A stretch of 21,669 bases of DNA from Spirogloea muscicola (taxonomy: Eukaryota > Streptophyta > Zygnematophyceae > Spirogloeales > Spirogloeaceae), in contig WELB01000359.1 in the NCBI GenBank assembly GCA_009602725.1, forward strand, positions 14,717-36,385. The letters are read 5' to 3'. Under the pieces are notes generated by a model. It saw only the letters and a list, made by a program, of their open reading frames with translations. It was not told the origin of the DNA and did not search any database. A program made the translations under genes and the position numbers. Below, piece after piece: positions 10,368 to 18,170 of this stretch (within the stretch, counting starts at the first letter, position 1; each line of letters begins with the position of its first letter).

Positions 10368-10433
10368 CCTGGCCCCCTTCTCGTACAAAAAAGAATGAAC
10401 AGAGGTTCATTCTTTTTTGGGCTCGCTTTTCCA
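10368..10433 (-). repeat. Hairpin-family fragments meeting head to head
   Basis: Reads CCTGGCCCCCTTCTCGTAC (the family's GGGGCCAGG part reversed), then a forward AAAAAAGAATGAACAGAG, then the same word reversed (GTTCATTCTTTTTTGGGCT). The last two make a perfect 14-bp stem with a 4-nt loop: 10387-10400 pairs with 10405-10418 around AGAG. Confidence 0.75.
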
Positions 10434-10475
10434 ATTCGACAGACTAGCTGCCAGAAGTTAGAAGGCAGACGCGGC

Positions 10476-10570
10476 AGAAAGAAAGTGCTCGCCCATTGAG
10501 GATAGCACTTGCGCGGCCAGATTGACTGGTGGCTGGGAAAGGCCAGCCCAAAAGAATGGACAAAGTCTAA
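10476..10570 (+). repeat. Hairpin-bearing repeat, forward copy F3
   Basis: Begins AGAAAGAAAGTGCTCGCCCA, then TTGAGGATAG. A 25-30 bp insertion follows, then the hairpin GGCTGG-GAAAGG-CCAGCC (10531-10548) and CCAAAAGAATGGACAAAGTC. The downstream half of the unit is absent. Confidence 0.7.
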
Positions 10571-10630
10571 GGGAGCCTGAGTGCGAACGACTAGGACTAA
10601 GATATCAGCCAGGGAACGCTCAGTAACCTC

Positions 10631-10790
10631 AGGATAGGGGCTGGAGAAGCCAGCCCAAAAAAGAATGAACAAAGTACAGGGGGCCAGGGGAAGCGCTAAG
10701 AATAGAAGAACAGAAGAACAAGCGCACACACAAACAACACTTCTTCAACAAAGCAGCTACGAATCACTCAGTAACCCCTGCCAAGCAGCC
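10631..10790 (+). repeat. Hairpin-bearing repeat, forward copy F4
   Basis: AGGATAGG, hairpin GGGCTGG-AGAAG-CCAGCCC (10638-10656), AAAAAAGAATGAACAAAGTAC, GGGGGCCAGGGGAAGCGCTAAGAA, a small GAAGAACA duplication, CAAGCGCACACACAAACAAC, GCAGCTACGAATCACTCAGT, AACCCCTGCCAAGCAGCC. This is the most complete forward copy together with F1. Confidence 0.8.
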
Positions 10791-10913
10791 GCGGAAAGGC
10801 CGAAGCCAGGCGGCACGCTCGGGGGCAGGCGCGGCCACGGGGGACGGGCGGCGCTGACGCGGCGGAGATGGGGGTGCGGGGCGGGTCGGGGGAGGAAAGC
10901 AGGGGTTTCTGCG

Positions 10914-11030
10914 TTACCGAGTGAATTCGTAGCTTGCTTTTCTTAGCGCCTCCCCTGGCCCCCTTCCCGTACTGTGTCCATTCTTTCTTGGGCTGGCTTC
11001 TCCAGCCCCCATCCTCGATGGGCGAGCACT
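10914..11030 (-). repeat. Hairpin-bearing repeat, inverted copy R3, next to the MRF start
   Basis: Reverse-complement order of F4: ACCGAGTGAATTCGTAGC, CTTAGCGCCTCCCCTGGCCC, CGTACTGTGTCCATTCTTTC, hairpin GGGCTGG-CTTCT-CCAGCCC (10990-11008), then ATCCTCGATGGGCGAGCACT. Family similarity stops near 11030, about 40 bp before the likely MRF start codon. Confidence 0.8.
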
Positions 11031-11068
11031 CGGTTCGAAAGCAGTTGCCCCCCCTCCGCCGCGCCGCC

Positions 11069-13295
11069 ATGGTCCGCCCCGCCCCCGCCGCCGCCCCGCT
11101 GCTCACCGCCGGGCAGCGCCACCTGCTGCGCCGCCGCGCCGCCCGACTCCCTCGACCCGCCGTCGCCGTCCGCCAAGGAGGCCACCGGGCCGCGGCCCAG
11201 CCTGGAGCACGCCACCAAGCACCCCCCCGCCGCTGCCAAGCACCACCCCGCCGTGCCCGCTAAGCAGGAGCGCCGCTCCCACTCCCTCAACAACGGCCGG
11301 CCCAAGAAGGGTGTGCACCACCCGCTCTTTCTCTCTCCTCCCGGCCGGCCTCCGCGCCGCTGCCGCCAATCTGAGGCGCTGCGCTCGCGCATTTCGGCCT
11401 GCTCCCGGCGCTGCGCCAGGAGGAGCAGGCGGCAAGGGCACCTGGGGCAACCCCGTCACCTCCGGCTCCGACGCACCGGTGGACCGCAATGATCCCAATT
11501 ATGACAGCGACGAGGTAGGCCGCGCCCTCACGGGAGGGCCCTCGGTCTCTTCCGGGCCGCGCCCGTGGTCACTCGCTCGCCGTCACATTGACGCGCCCGG
11601 CCTCCTTCATCATGCACCCACTTTGGCAGGAGCCCTACAAGCTGGTGCCAGCGCAAGCAGCAGACCAGTCTGTGGAGCTCTACAAGGAGAAGGCAGTGAA
11701 GCTGGTGGAGGAGTACTTCACCTCCGGTGATGCCGCTGGTGGGCATCAGGCAGCTGGCATTCACCTGAGGAGCTTCAATCTTGTCGATTAGGGGCATACT
11801 GGAATATCGGAGCCCTGGAGCCTCCCTCAACCACTGATGACATTGTTGTTGTTCCATGCGTGTGCAGAGGTCGCGTCGGACCTCAAAGACTTGGGCTGCC
11901 CCGCCCTCCATCACCATTTTGTCAAGAAGCTGATCACAATGGCAATGGACAGGAAAAGCAGAGAGAAAGAGATGGCCTCCTCCCTGCTCTCAGGTTTTTC
12001 TGCTGATCCAGCTCCACCCTCCGACCCGCGCTGCGCTGTCCAAGGCGTCTGGAAGCCCTGCTGAATCTTGCAGGAGTGTCGGGTCTTGGCCTGCATGTCG
12101 TGCCTGGTCACAAGCATCTGCAGTAAGCCAGGTGGAGAGGCTCCTTCACAAAGGTCGTCCAAGACATGGACACCACCCGACGCTTATCCAGGTCACTGCT
12201 CTTCTTGCACCAGCTCTCTACCCAGAGGTCATTGCCAGCGAGGAAGTAAGCAAGGGGCTCAGTCTCCTGCTCCATGCCGTGGACGATCTGGAGCTCGACA
12301 TTCCCAATGCAGCCACAGAGCTGTCGTTCTTCCTCGCCCGAGCCGTGGTGGACGACATTCTCGCGCCACTCTTCTTATCAGGTGATGGCGTGATGCAGGG
12401 CGACTTTCGACAATGCAGGTTGAAAGTTTGTACTGAGCATGGGCCCCTTTCCTCCTGCTCGGTTAGCAAGTCACAGCAGGCCGCCAGAGCATACTGAGCT
12501 CTGTTTCCATCGGCCTCGACAATGTGTGCATTGGAGGGCTTTGTGCTGGCTCTGTGTTGCAAGCTGAGAATCGGGCGTAAGCGTTGGCGCGGTACTCGCC
12601 ACACTTGCAGAGCACGGTGAGGCAGCTGAGGATGGGTCGACGGGCCAGGAGGTAGTCCGCAGTGCACAGCGGATGCTGGGCGCTAGGCACGCTGGCGAGC
12701 GCATACTGAGGTGCTGGGGGGGCAGCACTGGGAGCTCTCTGGAAGATGCCAAGGACAAGATTGGCAAGCTGCTGGACGAGCTTGAGGCTGGCGGCGAGAT
12801 CGAAGAGGCCTGCCAATGCATTCGCGACTTGGATATGCCCTTCTTCCACCACGAGGTTGTCAAGAAGGTAAATGCAAGCCTGTCCAAGTCCCTGCAGTCT
12901 CTCACAAGCGTCTTCACACGGCAGTCTCTCATGTACGTCCATGGGCAGGCCTACCATCGCTATCTGCTTCTTGTTGAGTGCCTCTCAACGTCCAGGATGC
13001 CCTGTAGACAGGTAAGTCAGAGGCCCACCATCAACCGCTCTCACATCCTCTTGCAACACGGCTGCTGCAGGCACTGATCATGGCTATGGAGCGACAGAAC
13101 GAGCGGCCTCTGTCCTTGCTGCGCACTTGTTCTCAGGATGGTCTCATCACAACAAGCCAGATGAGCAAGGGTTTTGCCAGGGTCTCTGAGCTGATAAAGG
13201 ACATCGCACTTGACATTCCTGATGCTCGCGAGAGGTTGGCTGCCACTGCTGACAAGGCTCATACCGAGAACTGGTTAGCAAGCGCGGAGGTGTGA
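11069..13295 (+). CDS. MRF: MRF / PDCD4-like MA3-domain translation regulator with two MA3 domains
   Basis: Exons: about 11069-11310, 11420-11514, 11630-11738, 11868-11993, 12214-12381, 12611-12867 and 13071-13295 (TGA). From exon 2 onward all phases match, giving 326 residues plus about 80 from exon 1. Exon 1 ends with the basic RRSHSLNNGRPKK motif; exon 2 gives GGAGGKGTWG and DRNDPNYDSDE, the signature N-terminal block of plant MRF and animal PDCD4. MA3-1 covers exons 3-5 (VKLVEEYFTSGDAAEVASDL, MAMDRKSREKEMASSLL, ELSFFLARAVVDDILAPL). MA3-2 covers exons 6-7 (CWGGSTGSSLEDAKDKIGKL, FFHHEVVKKALIMAMER, IALDIPDARERL), then NWLASAEV. MA3 domains of this family bind eIF4A and restrain cap-dependent translation; plant MRFs link it to TOR signalling. 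Plant MRFs carry four MA3 domains, whereas this protein stops after two, like PDCD4. Oddity: the ATG at 11069 (GCCGCCATGG context) opens a frame reading LLTAGQRHLL, but the RRSHS block is in another frame. Either there is one extra base in the GC-rich run at about 11117-11140, or an unrecognised upstream exon joins here. The start is therefore tentative. Confidence 0.88.
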
Positions 13296-14783
13296 CCGTG
13301 CCTCAAGAAATGAGGCGCATCTGTCCAGAAGGCCTGCTCACCGAAATTGCTCAGCCCTGCTGCAAGACCTTCCCTCCGCTGTTAGCCATCACATCAGATT
13401 TCAAGTGCATCCAGCATTACAGCAAGGGGCAGAATGGACCAATGAGCAGTAGTTACTGGAACTGCAGCATCAGCATACATGGGGACCTAAGCGGCCTTAG
13501 CGAGGCACGGGGCCCTAGCTTGCCATCAGGAAGGAGTTTGCCAGAGGCTTGTACAAAGTCAGAGCCCTTAGGTCTAAGGTGGTGGCTACATTGTACAGTC
13601 AATACAGCAGCCTGGCTGCACCCAATCTGCACTGGGCATGAGATTGGTCCTAGCAAAAAATTCACGATCTTGAATGCTACCGATTGGTCATAATCCTAGG
13701 CCACAATCAACACTGCCACAGCAACAGCCCCTCCCTTGTGCGCCGCAAGACGTCAGGACAATGCCAATGCCATCCTCGCAGTGCAGCGCCAGAGTGCAAT
13801 CTAGCAACTGCATGCAGTTGCAGATGGGATCCACCATGCGGCATGCATGTTTGAGGCTGAGGTTGTATCCGGCCATGTGACCTTGACCTTCAGAAGCTGA
13901 TTACAACGAGCACGTCTGGGTCAGCCGACCAGTCTCTTTGTCTTCTCGGACTCAGAATGATCATCTTCTTATTCGCAGCACCTTCACAGCTTGTTGTCTG
14001 TGTTCCTGGTCACAGGTGAGCTTCACACAGGCATGCAATCGTATACTTCATCCCGTCCTCACAACGAAACACGATCGACTCTTGCCCTTGCTGCCTCACT
14101 GGAGGCAGCACCTGGCACAATCAGCTAATCTGAGCGCACCACGCCCAATGCCTGGCTTCCCAGCACCCATGCTGCATTGTTGCTTACACATTGAGATGTC
14201 GGTGCTGGCCCTAGGATCTGATTGCTCATCTGGCACTGGAGGTATGATAAGATTGAGCAGCAGATTGTGGTTGGCCTATCTCTATTGGTAGAACTTACGG
14301 GGGCATGTTGCTTGCCAAAGTCTCCCTGCTGCTCTCACGGCACTCTGCCTCCTTGCGTAGTTTCCTATAAATGCTCTGCGCCTGTAAAGTACATCCTGCA
14401 TGATAGTGCCGAGCAAGGACATGACCAGAGGATTGCCTCACTTGAGGCCTAGTTGTGTACAGTCTGTGTTAGGCACCCTCGACAACAGACACCATGGTTG
14501 GAGAAGCGGATATTTGGCTAGCACAACTATCTACATGTGCCTGCACACTCGAGATTCTCCTAGATCCATGTAAAGTTAGGGCCGTGGCAATGGTATGGTC
14601 CTGCGTGCGAGTTGCAGTCAAGAGCTGAGCAGCCTGAGGTCCCTCGTGTCCTCCTGGACCTGCACAAGTAAGCAGCTGCTTTGCTAGATCAGTCGTCTGA
14701 GCTGCTATACGAACATGGCTAGGAGGTCCTTGGGGAAAGCTACATCGAGATCAAGGCTTGAACATGCACTTGCCAAACGCATG
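13296..14783. other. Convergent intergenic region between MRF and NUP160
   Basis: About 1.5 kb of lower-GC sequence without recognisable exons. It probably consists of the long 3' UTRs of the two converging genes. I looked for a third or fourth MA3 domain continuing MRF and saw none. Confidence 0.55.
14383..14387 (+). terminator. Possible TGTAA polyadenylation signal for MRF
   Basis: TGTAA is the usual poly(A) signal of chlorophyte nuclear genes. This one (CGCCTGTAAAGTAC) is about 1.09 kb after the MRF stop on the right strand; another lies near 14573. Assignment is by position only. Confidence 0.3.
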
Positions 14784-17402
14784 CTACGCCTCCTTGGGCT
14801 CCTGCCGGTGAGCTGGGAGCGTGGCCATGCGCAATGCCATGTCAAGTTCCATGTGTACCTGACTGACATAGGTGGCGAGAGCAGCCTCAAGGAGCTGCAG
14901 CGAGTCCTTGCCTTGCAAATGCATCCTCAAACGGTCGAGAAGCATGTACGGGAGCCATGATGCACCCATGCGCTTGCGCTGCAGCACGTCGCCAACCTGC
15001 GCAAGCACTCGTGACGAGTTTCGTTGTAATTCTCTGAAGGCAACATGGGCACCAGGAAGTGCCACCCAACACCTGCAGAGCAGGAGCACCATGACTAATG
15101 GGGCGACGAGGCCAGCACCGCTGCTCGTCTGCAGACCTGGCGACCATCTTCACCGAGGAGGCAGTCGATGGCAAGAATCAGTGCAGCATCAACGAGGCCG
15201 TAGTCCAGGTAGATTCTCAGCAAGCACGCCAAGTCGGGCCCGGGCCCACCTGGGACGTTGTTCTGCACAAGTTGCCACGCTGTTTAGCAGGCCCAGATGA
15301 AGGAGCGGACATGTGCAATGAGTTCGCGCTCGTGGTCAAAGGAGACGGATAGCTGCAACACCTTGAAGAGTCTGATCAACCACAAGGGCAGCTGGATCTC
15401 CTCGGACACAGACAAGATCGCTCTCGCAACGGTCTCTCGGAGCTTCGCGTGGCCCCTGAAGAACTTTTCCTGCATGCAGAAGCTTCAAGCTGAGGTGCCA
15501 TGTCTATGTCACGCCGTCCCGCAGGTGGATAGCCCTCTAAGCTGAGGAGGCCGATCAGATCGCTCAGTGATGATGTGAAATCATAAGTGCCAGATTGATC
15601 AGATTGAATCAGATGAAGTATGCATAGGCCTCTGATGAGATTGTAGAGATGGTAAGGAACGGAAGAAGATGGGTGTGGTAGTTTAGCGACCAGTGCTTGC
15701 CCCTCTGACCTCCGTCCATCCAGATGGGCCTGCTTGAAAAGGGGCGAGTTACCAGGCTTTGCCTGAGATGTTGCCAGGTGACTGTGCGCGTCATGCAGCC
15801 CGACGTGGATAGCGTTCCTGAATCAGTGGGCCGGGGGCGACTCGCGATGGTGTGACGCATAACAATCTCACTGCACAGATACGTCGTTGTCAGGTAGTGT
15901 ACGCGAGTGGCCAAAGAGACGCTGCCCTCATATCCAAGCATGCAGGGCAGCGAGAGACTGGCAGTCTTTCGAGCTCGGCAGCCAGGCCGTGAGGGCCACC
16001 TCGAGCAGTCCGTATCCACCAGCCAATCAGTCGAGGAGAGGCAGTGGAAGGACTCGGCGGAGGGCACACTTTGTTCGCCGTGGATCGAGCACCTGGTGCC
16101 ACCACGGGGCCTGGGCAGCACTGGGCCACGGAGCTCCTGCCGACAGCACTCGCAGGCCATCGCCTCCATCACGCGCTCCAGCTGCCTGCGCTCCTTGCCC
16201 GGGAAATGTGCTATCTCTTGTCAGTGTGGTCCCCAGGGGCCCACAGATCAGGGTGCCAAGCTGCAGTGCACAGGTGCCCAACGGTCGCTGGTCATGCAGG
16301 GGCGAGCGGACCTGTGCAGCGCGGAGCCGGCAAAGAAGAGGCAGGCTAGCGAAAGGGCCTCCGTGTAGAAGCACGCCTGCGTGAGCTGCCACAGCACCTC
16401 CTCTGGAGGTCCTTCTGTAGCAGACACACGCATCGAGCTCTCCACATCAGCGTGGAGTTCCCAAGCACCTGCGGGCCCCGCCAGCCCGGTTGCTAGACCA
16501 GCCCCCACCGAGACGGCCAGCCGACAAGAGGAGACGTGGCAGTGGCAACCGCGTCAGGCAAGAGTCTGCCGGCTACTGCTGGCCAGGCAGGCGCGGGGCA
16601 TCCTTTCTCCGTGCAGCGGAAGCCATCGGAGCAGTCCCGCGCCGACACACCGCGGCTGCAGGGGTGGGGTGGTTTGCCGCAGCAGCCCTGGTGGGGAGCG
16701 GGGCAGGAAGGCCCCATCCGCGTGCATCGGCATGCATACATGATGGAATTGAGCTCCAGAGTGCGGTCGTGCCGGACGTACGGCGGCCAATGGCGGCCGG
16801 CTCGTCCTCCTCCGCGTCGGCCAGCGTCAGCCTGGCTCGGACGAGCGCGAGCTGGCGCTGCAGCTGGAGCACCCCCAGCTCCCCGGGCTCGCCGCCGTCC
16901 AGCCCTACTCCAGTCGGCAGGGAGGCGCTTGCAGGGCGTCAGCCGGCCCGGCACGGGGAAGCCTTGCCAGAGCGGCGTCGGCTGCCTGCCGCAGGACGAG
17001 TCGTGGATCGCAGGCGGGCGGACCCGATTCGGCAGGCCGAGGGCCCGAGCCAAGCCAGGGCCGGGAGCAGGGAGGGGGAGAGCAGTCACCGCTGGAGGGG
17101 GGGTCGGGGCGCAGGCGCTTGCTGCCGGACGGGAGGGGCGTGGCGGCGACGGCGGCGGGGGATGGAAGCCAGGCGTGCGACGGCGCGACGAGCTGGAGCG
17201 CGGAGAGGGCGGCGGCGAGGGCGGCTGCCTGGGCGGCGAGGGAGGCGCAGGAGGGCGGGAGCTCGGCGGCGGAGCGCCGGGCGAGGCGGTGCATGGCGGC
17301 GGCAGCCTGGCGCCAAGCGTGGCGGGCGGCGTAGAAGGCGAAGAGCGCGGCGTAGGGGCCGGGGCTGCCGGCGGGGCGCGCGCCGACGCCGGAGCTCTCG
17401 GT
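14784..17402 (-). CDS. NUP160: Nucleoporin NUP160, C-terminal third; 5' part cut at N
   Basis: Minus-strand exons: >17402-17090, 16904-16782, 16414-16312, 16185-15753, 15469-15362, 15262-15137, 14996-14784 (TAG). The frame is continuous for about 472 residues. Recognition is by the ordered blocks of plant NUP160: ARHAWRQAAAAMHRLARRSA, then ALSALQLVAPSHAWLPSP; VLQLQRQLALVRARLTLA; EEVLWQLTQACFYTEALSLA; RQLERVMEAMACECC; TWQHLRQSLEKFFRGHAKL; EEIQLPLWLIRLFK; LLRIYLDYGLVDAALIL; and finally QRKRMGASWLPYMLLDRLRM before a helical end. NUP160 is a scaffold subunit of the Y (Nup107-160) complex of the nuclear pore; this part is its alpha-helical C-terminal domain. The N-terminal beta-propeller and about two thirds of the protein (family about 1,400-1,500 residues) are missing beyond 17403 and are not found to the right of it. 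The 433-nt fourth exon is longer than expected. Its middle, Cys/Arg/Ser-rich part (roughly 16110-15795) has no family counterpart and could be an intron that happens to stay open; ends 16185 and 15753 are well supported. Donor and acceptor phases elsewhere all agree. Confidence 0.88.
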
Positions 17403-17403
17403 N
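17403..17403. other. Single N: probable second contig join
   Basis: Left of the N is the interior of a minus-strand NUP160 exon; right of it is the end of an unrelated plus-strand gene. Both genes lose their remainder at this base, which a real single unknown base cannot explain. Confidence 0.75.
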
Positions 17404-17521
17404 GATTCTGTGTGCATCTCCTGCTGTCCAGCTTCTGGCACACCCATTTGTGGCAAATGTGGAGAGCTCCAGCTCCGACAGTGGGTCAAGGAATGAGGCT
17501 ACCAGCAGCCTGCACGACTGA
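17404..17521 (+). CDS. Last exon of a probable protein kinase (C-terminal end only)
   Basis: The frame reads VQLLAHPFVANVESSSSDSG, continues SRNEATSSLHD and stops (TGA 17519-17521). QLLxHPFV is the typical end of the catalytic domain (subdomain XI, as in RPTAxQLLxHPFV of STE/MAPK-cascade and related Ser/Thr kinases), here followed by a short Ser-rich tail. A CTGCTGTCCAG acceptor at 17421-17431 suggests the exon starts at 17432, though the frame is also open to the N. The catalytic core is missing beyond 17403. The subfamily cannot be determined from about 30 residues, and the kinase call itself rests on one motif. Confidence 0.5.
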
Positions 17522-17540
17522 AGAATAGACCTCTTTGTAT

Positions 17541-17565
17541 TGACCTGACTTGACTTGACTTGACT
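17541..17565 (+). repeat. TGACT pentanucleotide microsatellite
   Basis: Five tandem units (TGACC then TGACT x4) lie just after the putative kinase stop, in its 3' UTR. Confidence 0.85.
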
Positions 17566-17628
17566 TGGTCATTATTACTAGCCCTGGCAGCTAACATGCA
17601 GGAAGCTAGTCCTTTACTCATTGCTCGG

Positions 17629-17710
17629 TTACAGAAACCGCGCCTTGAGAAGCTTTTGCTGCGCTTGTGGATCCAGCTCGTCGGATGTGAAGGTCAGGAG
17701 GTGCAGCCAC
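17629..17710 (-). CDS. Unidentified terminal exon (hypothetical)
   Basis: A minus-strand frame follows a CTAAACAG acceptor (17713-17711) and reads WLHLLTFTSDELDPQAQQ, then KLLKARFL and TAA. The charged, helix-like end looks like a protein C-terminus, and TGTAA at the stop fits an algal poly(A) signal. The frame is open without the intron up to about 17973, but that part has no recognisable content. I do not know the family. The gene would have to fit in the few hundred bases before the DUF1639 gene that reads the other way. Confidence 0.3.
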
Positions 17711-18170
17711 CTGTTTAGCCATGAGACATGAGGATGCTCAGAGATTGAGGCAGTGCCGAAGCTTGCCGAGAAAAAAGCAGACAGTGGTGCTCGCTGGTGT
17801 GGTGCAGCGTCCCAGCCTGCAGCCTTGCTTGGGTTGAGACGGTTAATCCTCGTTTGCAGAGAGCAGACGCTGATCCCACATTGATTGGGAATGGAGTGGC
17901 CGGCTTTTGTGGCACTCCGTCGAGCTAGCGGGGTGCTGAGACGACCCCGCTTGGCCAACCTGCGGCTCCGCACAGTCTAGACGAAGAAGCAGCCGTACAA
18001 AGGGTGTGCAGGGCTGTAATTGTGAAGGGGCCAGCACCTCTGATCGACGGCAGGTCCGGGTGATGGTTCTTGCCAACCCCAGAAGGGGGCGATGGCTGCG
18101 AGAAACAGAAAGGATGCGGCTGCTGGTACCACGAGAGCGGCTGTATGGGCCAGCCAGGTGCGGAGCCACT

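Larger units (their letters stand above)
8457..11017. other. Subtelomeric region built of degenerate repeats, no gene seen
   Basis: About 2.6 kb between the telomere and the MRF gene. No reading frame here resembles a known protein, and the open frames on both strands are made of repeat sequence. The region holds at least two repeat families listed separately: a direct-repeat family and a hairpin-bearing family present in both orientations. There is also a 41-bp duplication at 10066-10125 (GCTCGAGCCACCGACAAAG at 10066 and 10107). No reverse transcriptase, transposase or target-site duplication was recognised. Confidence 0.7.

Noticed and set aside
10202-10729. 175-residue minus-strand frame in the subtelomere
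   Set aside because: It is composed of hairpin-family repeat pieces (for example FWAGFSSP and variants). It has no recognised domain and no splice or start support.
8457-11030. Possible LINE or other retroelement of the kind known at some Chlorella telomeres
   Set aside because: No reverse transcriptase or endonuclease motif, no A tail and no target-site duplication could be seen. The region is short non-coding repeats.
13938-14452. Small plus-strand frames downstream of MRF as extra MA3 exons
   Set aside because: None contains an MA3-like helix pattern or an RALxxAMxR-type motif, and no phase-matched acceptor was convincing.
16490-17528. Long plus-strand frames (330-343 residues) crossing the N
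   Set aside because: They are antisense to NUP160 exons, Arg/Gly-rich from GC bias, and cross the probable contig join. Only the last about 30 residues of one of them (kinase-like end) look coding.
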